DNA from: Rostrohypoxylon terebratum
Lineage: Eukaryota > Ascomycota > Sordariomycetes > Xylariales > Hypoxylaceae
DNA: 64,000 nucleotides
Assembly (NCBI GenBank): GCA_022497145.1
Contig: MU385926.1
Span: forward strand, 1-64,000
Reading direction: 5' to 3'
The notes beneath the pieces were generated by a model. The model ran no database searches. It was given only the letters and a program-made list of their open reading frames with translations, and was not told the DNA's origin. Of the stretch, positions 45,389 through 55,653 are shown piece by piece. Every line of letters starts with the position of its first letter. Within the stretch, counting starts at the first letter, position 1. A program made the position numbers and the translations under genes.

Positions 45389-46079
45389 ATGAAGCTGTCA
45401 GGCGCATCGATCATTACTATCCTCGCCGCTGGCCTCGCCAACGCACAGGCCCCCTCTAAGTTCTCTGTTGCCGAATTCTCGGCTGGAGCTACGCCACATT
45501 CAAGTATCGGACAGTGAGTAGGGGTTCTATCATCTTTCGAGCCAAAATAAGGACGAGAACAAGTGATGAAAAGTGATCCTGATTGTGGCTAACCTTCTTG
45601 AAGCGCGTCCTTTAGCGTCTCCTTGGACGGCAAGGGTGAAACGAAATGCTCTGCGAGCCCTTCGACCTATCAGGGGTTTCCCGATGTCCAGAAGACTCCG
45701 TGCGAGGACCCGGCGACGTCCTTTCAGCTGACCCGAACAAAGGACTCCGGTTCTAATTTGCAGGTCGTAAGTACTATTATGCTTGCTTGCTCTTTTTGTC
45801 TTTTTGTCCTTTTCGTTCAAGCTTTCGCCGGCTTTGATTTTAGATTTTAGATTTTAGGTTTTAGGTTTTAGGTTTTGGATATTAGGTATTAGATATCAAT
45901 TACTAGATAATGATTGCTAACACGTAATGAAGTGGCGCGAGGTGTCGCCAGGTGTGACCGCACACGGCCAGCATGCCATCTCTGCGAAGGATATTGTTTG
46001 GGGAAACCTACAGAACCCGACCGGTAAGGTCGAAAGTTACTCTGGACCCCGCAGCTTCGACGTCCCCGTCGAGAAATAA
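45389..46079 (+). CDS. small secreted protein of unknown function
   Basis: Three exons, 45389-45513, 45604-45766 and 45933-46079, join in phase to 144 residues. Residues 1-19 are a clear signal peptide (MKLSGASIITILAAGLANA), and the mature protein of about 125 residues has just two Cys (57 and 75), enough for one disulfide. The mature text includes FSVSLDGKGETKCSASP, KTPCEDP and VWGNLQNP. It looks like a soluble beta-rich extracellular protein. Candidate roles are effector, cell-wall or surface protein, but nothing in the sequence decides between these and I do not recognise the family. Confidence 0.82.
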
Positions 46080-46780
46080 TCGTAGGGTCTTTTGCCGTTG
46101 AAGGATATGAAAGACACGTTGGGCACTGAGAGAGGAAAGAGAGTGGTGGAAGTAGATTTGGGACCGAAAGATGGGTTGTGTTGGTGGTGTTCCATTCTAT
46201 TAGATACATTTTACTAGAAATATATCTTCAGAGATCTTTGGTCTTATTTTTCTTGGCCTTTTTCAAGAGTGCATGTGCTAAAGATTTCCAAGATTACCTA
46301 ATACTACCGTACCTATGACATATGTACCTATGGATGTATTAATTAGGTAAGGCTTTCAAGGGATCTGGTAGGCTGGTAGGTAGGTCCTAGGCAGCTAGGG
46401 TCACTTTACTTACCTTACCTTACATAATCGTGTGGATAGGTACCCACTCTGACACTTCAAGGTTCTAACCTTGAATTATTTATCCATTTTATTACAATTA
46501 TCGCTGTCGTCAAACTGATTTTCCTTCACACATCTACATCCACACAATACATCCACCAAAAAAAAAAAAAAAAAGAAACGAAAAAAAGGAGACACACCCA
46601 AGGTAATTTTGGAAGGCGTACAAGGAAACGTCGACGTTCCTCGATGCGCAATGATTGTCTACCATTCCTATTCTAATTCATTACTCGCCATGTCACCACC
46701 CTAAAGAAGCCCGAAAGAAACACATCCTCTTATTTGTCCGCCATGAACGTTGCTCATTCATCCCATTCTTACCATTCATC
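46080..46780. other. intergenic region and leader of the ZZ/EF-hand gene
   Basis: No gene is seen. It includes an A-run with purine tail at about 46558-46590 and TAGGTAGG words near 46370-46400. The frame of the next gene is open from 46655, but no ATG occurs before 46781. Confidence 0.55.
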
Positions 46781-49639
46781 ATGGCGCATCTGTCTACCTC
46801 TCCGATAACTTCAGCCTTGGCTCGGCCGCGAATAGCTGTCGCTGTTGTTTCTGCCCTCACCACAGTCTCCTTAGGCTACTATTACTACCGTATCCATTAC
46901 AATCCTTCGGATCACGAATCTGATCTTGATCTTGCTTCTGGCCCTGGTCTGCACCGCCGAAATGCCCTGAGACGGCCTCGCCGGTCCTCTCAGCGCCGCG
47001 ATGATTCCTCCGAATCCGACTCTCATGGCGATGAGAATGCCGACACCGCCGTTTCAATCCCCAATCAAGAACCACACTCTCACCTTGACGACCAGAATCC
47101 CGATGAATGGTACAACGATAGCAATCAGGCCCCGCGCCAGCGCACCGGCGAGAACATAGTAACTCTCTTGTTTAGAGTATCGGAGGACAACGCGAGGCGC
47201 AACGCCTATGTGCATCGTGGCTGTCAGTGTAATGGCTGCGGAATGGTCCCTATACGCGGCATTCGATATCGCTGTGCTAACTGCGCCGACTTTGATCTGT
47301 GCGAGGTCTGCGAGTCTCAAGGTCTACACAACAAGACACACGTCTTCTATAAAGTCAAAGTGCCCGCTCCGCCTTTTGGAACCCGGCATGTGCAGCCTTC
47401 TTGGTACCCGGGTGACCCCGACAGCTCTATACGAAACCTGCCACGATATCTCCTCGCAAAGTGGTCTAGCGATACCGGCTTTGAACGCGTCGAGCTTGAT
47501 GCTTTCTGGGAGCAGTGGACTTTCATGGCCAACACGGAGTGGAGGGACGACCCCGATGGACTCGGCCTAGCTATGGACCGCAAGACATTCGAGCGCTGCC
47601 TTGTCCCATCCGGTGGCTATCGACATGCCGCGCCTAACCTCATCCATGATCGTATGTTTGCGTTTTACGATACTAACCACGACGATCTCATTGGATTCGA
47701 AGAGTTTTTACACGGTGTCTCTTATAGGAAGCGGAAGGATAAGCTCAAGAGGACGTTTGACGGTTACGATATCGACGGCGACGGTTACGTGAGCCGGCGC
47801 GATTTCTTACGCATGTTCCGAGCATATTACGTCCTTTACAAGCAGATGCACAAGGATATCCTGGAAGGCCTCGACGACCACATGATGATGACTACAGAGG
47901 CCCAGCAACTCATTAACGGCAGGCAGCCTCTGAGCAGTTTGTTCGGCAGAGAGGGTAGAGTCCCCGCTGCCGATCATTCAAGGCCCATGGAGGGCAAGGT
48001 ATTTCGATCAAACGGAGACGTGGAGGTCAACGATGGCAAAGGAGTCGTCAACGAAGACAAACTAGATACCTCTGGTCGTGAGGAGATCCTTAGCAGCCTT
48101 TTTGCTCGACACAATAGTCCAGGCTTCTTCACCGAATCGTTCGGTTCTTCCTCCAGAAGGGCCCAATCTCCAAATGGAGATGCTCGTTACTGGCCAGGAA
48201 TAATAAACCCTCCTCGCAATACGGTTGACCTAGCAACGCTTCTCGTTGGTGATTACACTCAGCTCGATGACATTCTCGAGTCGATCCGCCACGAAGAGCG
48301 TTCCCTGGGCGAGGATGCCGAGACAGTCTCCTCGGACGAAGATGCTCAGAGCGAACCCGAGGATGAGGGAGTTGACGAGGCCGGTGAAGTCGGAGAGCCC
48401 GAAAGCAATGCGGCGGAGGAGGCCACGGGCTCGTCCTCCACACGTGCCATTCCAGATGCAAGCAGATTCACCAATTCATTACCGACGGAGAGCCAGCTCA
48501 GAGTGCAACATCAGGCTATAGTCGCGAACAGTCACAATCACCGATTAGGTGCGGACAAAAGAAAGAGGGTGCTTGCGCGAAGGCAGCTTATAGAGAGGTG
48601 GAAGCGACGCCAATTTTATCTGGATGAGGAAGAAGGCGCCTTGCCCCCACAGGGATGGGACGAGAACCAGGATGTGTTACTAAACTTGAATGGCATTGGC
48701 GAATCGTCCAAGTCGGCACCTCACTTCCTCTCTCCACGATCGAGATCATCGTCCAAGGTGCGGTTCGCAGAGGACGCGGACGATTACGAGACTCGTTCTA
48801 ACCCATCCACCTCTTCTCGAAGCGTGCCCGAGAGATGGGGCGGGATGGAAATCCCAGATGCAGAGCGAGACGCAGGGAAGGAAATTCTTTACCAGATAAC
48901 GCAGCAAGCATTCAACGAACTACTAGACGAGATCTTCAAAAAGAAGGAAGATCTCGCCGTCCAGGCTGCCGAAACCAAGAAACTACGCGAAAAGCACCAC
49001 CAACTCATTGATACCATCGACCTGGACGACGAAGTCGACCCCGGGGATCAGTCACCCCTCGAGCCTGAAAATCAAGTTAATGGTTCACGTCAGAGCCGTC
49101 GTATCTCAGACCAGAGTCTACCTGAATTGCTTTCGGCTAGTGGCTACGCAATCCATACTCCCGAGCCAGAACACGAACATGGAGCCGCAGAAATCACAGG
49201 CGAAGACGACAAGTCACAGCCTACCACCGAAGAGGCGGCCGGCGAAACACCGCTAGAATCTGCAGATCATCGTGATCCTACCCTACCCCAGAACCGTCCC
49301 AATAGCATATCGCAGGTCTCGGTTAACCACCCTAAATCCCGAGCAAAAGAGCCCAAGACCAAAGGCAAGACACCCATCAGCAGCTCTGGGCCATCCGAGA
49401 ACGGTCAGCTCGCAGAGACGAAGACTCCCGATTCCGAGGATTCAGTCGAAATTCCGCATTCCACGTTAGTGACATGGAAGCGGCTCAACCTTGCAGAACA
49501 GGAGGCAAGAGAGAGGGGCGGCTGGGGAAGATTGAGCTACAAAGAGTTCGAGGAGATATACCGGGAGCACGAGTTCCAGGACAGCAGCCGTAATCGGCTT
49601 GATTACCTGGGTAGCTGGATTGACTTCTGTATCCCCTAA
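46781..49639 (+). CDS. ZZ-type zinc finger and EF-hand protein
   Basis: Single exon, 952 residues from the ATG of MAHLSTSP. A hydrophobic segment at about 18-38 could anchor the N-terminus in a membrane. A ZZ domain spans about 148-190, with C150/C153, C165/C168, C174/C177 and H183/H187. EF hands follow, DTNHDDLIGFEEF and DIDGDGYVSRRDF, both with the Asp ladder needed for calcium. The remainder is acidic and low complexity, with coiled-coil-like stretches (FNELLDEIFKKKEDLAVQAAETKKLREK). This combination is found in uncharacterised fungal proteins. A calcium-responsive membrane scaffold is a plausible but unproven role. Confidence 0.88.
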   Translation: MAHLSTSPITSALARPRIAVAVVSALTTVSLGYYYYRIHYNPSDHESDLDLASGPGLHRRNALRRPRRSSQRRDDSSESDSHGDENADTAVSIPNQEPHSHLDDQNPDEWYNDSNQAPRQRTGENIVTLLFRVSEDNARRNAYVHRGCQCNGCGMVPIRGIRYRCANCADFDLCEVCESQGLHNKTHVFYKVKVPAPPFGTRHVQPSWYPGDPDSSIRNLPRYLLAKWSSDTGFERVELDAFWEQWTFMANTEWRDDPDGLGLAMDRKTFERCLVPSGGYRHAAPNLIHDRMFAFYDTNHDDLIGFEEFLHGVSYRKRKDKLKRTFDGYDIDGDGYVSRRDFLRMFRAYYVLYKQMHKDILEGLDDHMMMTTEAQQLINGRQPLSSLFGREGRVPAADHSRPMEGKVFRSNGDVEVNDGKGVVNEDKLDTSGREEILSSLFARHNSPGFFTESFGSSSRRAQSPNGDARYWPGIINPPRNTVDLATLLVGDYTQLDDILESIRHEERSLGEDAETVSSDEDAQSEPEDEGVDEAGEVGEPESNAAEEATGSSSTRAIPDASRFTNSLPTESQLRVQHQAIVANSHNHRLGADKRKRVLARRQLIERWKRRQFYLDEEEGALPPQGWDENQDVLLNLNGIGESSKSAPHFLSPRSRSSSKVRFAEDADDYETRSNPSTSSRSVPERWGGMEIPDAERDAGKEILYQITQQAFNELLDEIFKKKEDLAVQAAETKKLREKHHQLIDTIDLDDEVDPGDQSPLEPENQVNGSRQSRRISDQSLPELLSASGYAIHTPEPEHEHGAAEITGEDDKSQPTTEEAAGETPLESADHRDPTLPQNRPNSISQVSVNHPKSRAKEPKTKGKTPISSSGPSENGQLAETKTPDSEDSVEIPHSTLVTWKRLNLAEQEARERGGWGRLSYKEFEEIYREHEFQDSSRNRLDYLGSWIDFCIP

Positions 49640-50671
49640 GACAGTGAGTGTGCTTGGGGAACAACACCCGCTATTTCTCATAGTCCCCTTCCAAAGATAG
49701 GATCTCTTAAAGACCCCTTAAAGATCTGTACAACACCTTTCGTGTACATCTGCCATATGATCCGCATCCAATATCATCGTTGAAGTTGGGGGAGGTGTAC
49801 ATTAATTCTTAGGCTACAGATACGATACCTCTTCCTCCATAGCCGTACGACAGCATCGATTCTCGCGAACAGGCTCAAAGTTGCACATCACGGCGTCGAA
49901 GCTCACAAGTGTCTATTCATATGCCGCAGCCTGATGACCCGAGCCTAATTTAGTACGGGGTTTTGGCCGTCGACTCTGCCAAGTATGTGTCGGTTACTCG
50001 GGGAAACCAGCCACGAAACCGTTCTGGCGCATTCCACACCACTTAAGTATATGATCGAGTTGACTTGTGACATACTACCTGTAGTACTAAACCTCCGTCC
50101 TAATATTGTCATATTTCGTGCTATTCCCCATACTAGAAAATATGGATACGTTCAGCGATCTATATGAGGTACATAGGTAGGTTAGGAATAGTTTTACTGC
50201 CCTTTCACCTGCTGTCGAAGGCAACGTGAAGAAATGCCGAGAGACGTCTACATAGGTACATACAAATAAGGATTAAATTAAGCATCAATGGGCAAACCGA
50301 TTTGTTGTTAAAGGCTACTGCCGTAAAATATACATAGTAACGTGTCTCGGCGATTTGCCTTCTGTCGAGAGGGTTTAATCGGCTAGATAGGTACCAATAG
50401 TCTTACATATAATGGCATGGGATAACAGGCTGTTCCGGTTATGTCGTGAGGGCGAACTCTCTCCACGGCAAGGCATGGTGTATATTATGTAGGTACCTAC
50501 CTAGCACGTATATATCAATCAACATTGCTCACTTGAAATGGGTGCACAGCACCCGGAGCTCCTCTTACATACATGTCCATCTTGTTCATGAATTCCTGCT
50601 CAGGAAGCAGACGATACTTCCAATCGTACCTACCTAGTAGATAAGTTTTATCGGGTGGAGCGAATACGAAT
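49640..50671. other. intergenic region
   Basis: No gene is seen. Short frames at 49985-50167 and 50446-50637 have no motifs. The last 100 bases precede the DUF8021-like gene and contain TACCTACCTAG words. Confidence 0.55.
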
Positions 50672-51855
50672 ATGGCTGTATACGCGTTGTTGGGATGGTT
50701 GCTATATTCTGCTTCAGCTTCAGCCGAGTGCACAAGAGACTTTCTTAAAGAAGCAACCGACAAATATGTAGCGGCTCAAGCTGCCGGGTCCACCGACGAG
50801 ATCGTTGCTCTGGCGGCCCCTGATATCAATTACACGGAAAATGAAGTTCCTAAGCCCATCTCAGAAGGTATTTTGACAGAGGCTATCAAGATAGACCACA
50901 ATCGTAGCATCCACGATACCGTCAATTGCGCGACCTTCACCGAACTCATCGCGGCGACAAACCCTCACCAGTACGTCATTGGCACCCGTATGCTATTCGA
51001 CGGCGACAACAAAATTTCCCTGATGGAATCGATTATTACGGATGACGGAGACTGGGCTTTCAATGCAACAGGATGGTACGTGTCATCGCGTATTGCGCCG
51101 ACAATCACCACATCACATTTCAAACGATTGCCGTCTCCTGATTCTACCATTCTAATTATCTATCAAGTGACTAACGCTGTTATGGCAGTGAGTGGAAAAG
51201 CCCATCTTCCTGACGGGGATACAAATACCATACCATATCTATCATAAGTATCTCGAAAATACAAGATCAAGATACTAATTCTATACCTATCCTCGATACG
51301 GCAGATCTTTATTGGAATTCGCTGGAAAACTGGGATCCTATTCCAGAAGACAAGAGAGATAGCCGAGAAGTGATCCAATCGGCTGGCAATTCTTATTTTG
51401 AGCGATTCAAGAACGAGAGCGTGGTCGTACCTTTCGGCGTACCGTGTTCTCGGTTGGAAGGAGGTGCCTCTACGGCTCCATTGAATATGACTGGCGATTC
51501 TTGCACGCTTGCAGGTTTACCTTCGACTCTGGTGGTCACTGACCGTCGCTTCGTTGTAGATGAGACGATGGGTGTCGTTGACATCTTTCTTGGCTTTCCC
51601 GGTCTTGATAGATCGCAGGGTCAGAAGCCGATGCCTGACAGGTAGGGAATAAGATATTCATTGCTCATAAGATACATCGCATATTTCGACTTTATCTCCG
51701 AAAGGGAACAGTTGCTAATCTCTGTTTGCAGTCATCTGTTTAGGATAGAGTCGGGCGAGATTAGGTACATCCATACTGTTTCTTCTTGTGTAGAAGCGGG
51801 TTGTGGGATGAATGGGACTATCCCTCCGACACTTAGGCGCTTCCGACGCTTTTGA
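50672..51855 (+). CDS. DUF8021-like secreted protein, splicing uncertain
   Basis: Fungal extracellular protein of unknown activity. A signal peptide covers residues 1-18, then ECTRDFLKEATDKYVAAQAAG, IKIDHNRSIHDT, DDGDWAFNATG, DLYWNSLENWDPIPEDKRDSREVIQSAG, VPFGVPCSRLEGG, DRRFVVDETMG and PDSHLFRIESG. The order matches the DUF8021 family as I recall it. The 3' intron, 51642-51731, is clear. The first intron is a problem: donor GTACGT at 51076 joined to the good branch-point acceptor at 51188 leads to a stop, while the only acceptor I found that keeps frame with DLYW is CATAAG at 51248, giving exons 50672-51075, 51249-51641 and 51732-51855 and 306 residues with about 19 extra residues. The gene may therefore be mis-spliced, recently damaged, or differently spliced. 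Confidence 0.7.
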
Positions 51856-53845
51856 AAGAAGGGGAGTAGGAGAGTATTGAAAATCTCGCTGATAAAGTTT
51901 GAAGGGGTTTTATTTTAATATATATCAGGGGTAGAACATCGACTCTCGATATGGTCTTACAGTGGTCCAAGTGTCTTAGTAGGTATCTATTTCGAATACT
52001 CTTGGTATGTAGTGATGATGATGATGATAATGATGCGTTTTACGTCGCGGGCACGAGCGTGGCTACCCAGAAAAATGGTTCTACATCTCTTCAAGACATG
52101 CTCTTAGCTTAGGGGGGAGCAGAAAGGTTGGTATATAGTGATTCTGGTAGGTACCCCTTGGTAGGTAACTCTAAGTAAACCTTCTAGGATACTTGAAGCA
52201 TCGGGGGTTAGAGTATCGATCAATATATGAAATCTTCGCTACAACAACTACGTAGTTAGCGTCGAAGAGAATAGTCCCATAAACGAGTTTCCGTCAATGG
52301 CCCGACATACGTAAGTTGAACTAATTGAGGGAACGACTTTGTTGGTATTGTAAGCACGTTGAGCAGCCTTGGGGGCGGGCTATGATAGTGCAAGATGAGA
52401 GCGTTCCTCCAATGCCTAAGACTCTATCGTGAAGAATGACCAGCGTGTCTCATGATACCCCAAGAGACCGTTGCGTGATACTGTGTATCTAGTATACCCC
52501 TTTGGATGGCGGCTTTCGAAGAATCCGCCCTTTCATGATTTATAGTGGCTTGTCGGGTTTCCTATAGTGGTATAGAATGGGGTGGAAGGCGGTCATGGCC
52601 CTATTGCACACTACCATCTGTCTAGCACAGCAGATAGGTAAGCACGAAGAAAATGCTCTCGTCATATTTTGCAGAGTATTCTGTAGTTGTTGTGACCTCT
52701 TCACAGATCGGCTGGAAAGGGTAGTTGCATACAGTTGAGTCCACCAACACATTCTAGTAGTATACCGATACCTATGCTCACAATGGCTGATACTAACCCA
52801 TGAAGAGCTGCCCGCAATCACATGTTTAACAATCAATCAGTTACTCACTCGGTAGTCAACTCGCAAGTTCTGTATTTAAGAAAAATATCGCGATTGAATC
52901 AAATGCTACACGGGTACTACATAAGGCAGCCTTGTGTATAGCTGCCCTATGTATACGGCATCTGCGTGCTGGACATCCTGAGCAATTTAGCCTAAACTTC
53001 CCGCGTTTATACATCAAGGACCGCTTTTGTAGGGTCAGACCATGGCAGCATGGTTGATATCCTAGACTAGGTTCGGATGGTCGGAGGATGTGGATGAGTG
53101 GCTGCTATGAGTTTCCTTGCAAGCAAAAGATGACAGGACGATATTAGTTAAGTACATGAATGGTCGCACCATGAGTGGTACTATGTATGTAGGTATTTTT
53201 TAACATTGTAATTATCCTGGGCATCGACACGGAACGACTACCTAGCCGGGTATAAATTTGTGAATTTGAATATACCTCCGACATCGCGTTAGGCCATCGT
53301 AGCTGAAAACCAGATGTTGGATCGCGTCACATACATACACTCCCGCGGTCGTGCCAAGATCGGGAATAACAGCTTGCTGCTGCAATACGACTGCTGGAAG
53401 AAATCAAGCTATAGGTATGATACAATGTACAGCATAGATGTGAGTGATAATGTGTATCTAGTATGTAGGTACCTAGTAGGTAGGTGCTTGGATGTCTAAG
53501 GTTTATAAGTATGTATGTATACACATGTTATTAGAAGATATACGGATATATTTAAAGACACCGGGTGGGTTAGTTGTGGGATTTGTCTGTGGAGTTCATG
53601 ATCTACATCTACCTACCTAGGAGGCTAGGACCTAGGTAGGTATTCAAAGGATCTTCGACTTCCAGAGGACCTGTTAAGGGGCAAAAGATCCCGAGATCGC
53701 GCCCACCCTACGACCTATAACATACCTAGCCAGGTCCTCAGTACACTAATCCACCCTGACATCACTATCTGCTACATGGATGAAGCTTTTGCGCAAATTA
53801 TGCATGTTCATAAAGATACTCGCGTTCCGAATCCGATTTTATATA
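51856..53845. other. 2 kb gene-free region
   Basis: No gene is supported. Frames at 52540-52836 and 53314-53499 carry no motifs. A GATGATGATGATAATGAT tandem lies at about 52013-52032. TAGGTA/TACCTA words cluster near 53465-53485 and 53605-53642. Confidence 0.55.
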
Positions 53846-54444
53846 AGTCAGGGGGGGGGTTTCCGCCACCCCCTAATTTCCGCCACCCTGTCAAAGTCTA
53901 GCCATCCTAGGTATAGGGTCTTCTACTTTGGGTATAACACAGTACATCATTGAGATAAGATATCAAGTCTCCGTTTTGATTGGCTCAAATTTGACCAGTC
54001 ATAAGCTTATTTCAGCGAACCAATTGAGTGCATTAACTAGTCTTATACTGGATTAGTAGATTATCCTTCCAGCTTAAACGCGTTAGTCTACGGGCTGGAG
54101 AAGATTTAATCCGAGTCACGGGGTTACTAAGCACAGATCACTTTTTCCAATTTTCTTCCAAACAGCCTTTTAATTGGGTTTTCGAATTATACCTTTATGC
54201 ATTTGTATAAATATCACGTGACTGCTCTAAAGCAACTACCCAATTAAACGGCATTATTTTAAAATTTAAACTTTTTTTAGTTTATCGATAAAACTACGTC
54301 GTTTTATTGGTTAAAAATAGTACATTCAAATTTAGCTTTTAAAAAGTGGATTTCTATTATATCGCAGCATTTCATTGGCTTATGATACCCTTGTCCTACA
54401 GGGTGGCGGAAACTAGGGGGTGGCGGAAACCCCCCCCCCTGACT
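53846..54444. mobile_element. 599-bp TIR element with TA target duplication (Tc1/mariner- or pogo-like, non-autonomous)
   Basis: Terminal inverted repeats 53846-53891 and 54398-54444 match over about 46 nt, with one substitution and one extra G in the terminal homopolymer run. The ends read AGTCAG and CTGACT and are flanked by TA on both sides. Each arm carries the 12-mer TTTCCGCCACCC twice, 17 nt apart, a likely transposase-binding layout. The interior is AT-rich and has no frame of useful length, so the element cannot encode its own transposase. AGTCA ends with TA duplication recall Fot1/pogo elements of fungi. Confidence 0.88.
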
Positions 54445-54466
54445 TAATACCTACCTACTACCTACC

Positions 54467-54603
54467 AGAAGGGCGTCAGAAAAAGTGCCTTATGTATTAA
54501 TAGTACCGTAATGCACTGTACGTCTCCCGGTTTCTGATTGGTCAACTAGGACAGTGTATAACAGTATTATTAATACATGGAGCACTTTTTCTGACGTCCT
54601 TCT
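54467..54603. mobile_element. 137-bp MITE-like inverted-repeat element
   Basis: Arms 54467-54502 and 54568-54603 are about 36 nt and complementary at all but about four positions; they begin AGAAGG and contain GTCAGAAAAAGTGC. The spacer is 65 nt. Flanks are TACC-like on both sides, so a duplication is possible but is obscured by the local TACC repeats. It starts only 22 bases beyond the 599-bp element. Confidence 0.8.
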
Positions 54604-55484
54604 GCCTACCCACCCAGGCTCGTAGCTGTACTACTACTATTATGTAGTATGTAGTAGTACTGCGTAGGAGCGAAATACTACGTTAGGAATAGCGGGATTC
54701 GCATTCGTTATCCTAAAGAAGTAGCTTATGAATAGACGGATTGAATTTAGAACCTTGGCCTTGAACAATAATGATTCAAGATCGAAATGCCTATAATTGG
54801 TAGTATTATGTAGTATGTAGTAATGCCACCTCGGCAACTCGACTGCCCTTTATTGCTTTACATAGTAGTTGCTTAGCTACAATGTACTATTAGTACCTAT
54901 TAACTAACTTCTTAAAAGTTGACCTGACCGTCGGAAGTTTAAGTGGAACCGTGTTCACCTGGGCAGAACCAATAGAATTGTTCCGCGGAGGTAGGGAAAC
55001 ATTTCGACTTTCAATGTTTAGGACCTAGGTACGGTATTAATACTTCGTATGAATATCTAGTATTACTATTAGTACATATAGAACGAAAGGACACCGCATC
55101 TTTAGTAAGAGAAAGGGGTTTTAGCATATCAACACTAGATGACTAGCACGACAGCACGACAGCTACAAGTTCAACGGTTTACTATAAGCAATCATCTATG
55201 ATCTTGTAGAAGACTAGTACCTAAGACTTTAAGTAAGCTGGCTGCTGTGCACCTATAAGCCCGTGATACGCGGGTTACAAAGGTACCTACTATATAGGTC
55301 CTACCTATGCCAGCTATGCATGCACAAGTAGTAGTAGGTAATATATGTATTATGGATAGGTACCTTGTACCGGTATACTGCAGGTGTGCGCCAACTTCGT
55401 CCATTGCACATCTTCCCCGGAACCAGAGATGGCCGGGTCGTTGGATGATACCAGAGGTCCGGGGTGGCCTGTCAACTAATACTA
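54604..55484. other. gene-free region between TIR elements
   Basis: No gene is seen. TAGTATG/GTAGTA words are common, for example TATTATGTAGTATGTAGTA at about 54640-54658 and again near 54805-54823. Confidence 0.6.
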
Positions 55485-55653
55485 CTATCTGCGAGAGTGC
55501 CAAAAAACAGCAGATACAAAAAGCATCTATCTAAACCACATTTTAATTGGTTCAAAAAGCCTTGGCAGGGCTTTCATGAAATTCAATTGGATGTATCCTT
55601 TGGTAGTTTCATGGGTCTAAGTAACTGTTGTTTTCTGGCACTCTCGCAGATAG
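55485..55653. mobile_element. 169-bp MITE-like element with TA target duplication
   Basis: Arms 55485-55513 and 55625-55653 are 29 nt and complementary except at two positions, reading CTATCTGCGAGAGTGCCA at the ends. TA flanks both ends (55483-55484 and 55654-55655). The 111-nt interior is non-coding, although two shadow frames cross it. The TIR differs from those of the two elements at 53.8-54.6 kb. Confidence 0.82.

Noticed and set aside
46655..46780. N-terminal extension of the ZZ/EF-hand frame
   Set aside because: The frame is open, but it begins with TTG and has no ATG before 46781; the ATG at 46743 is in another frame.
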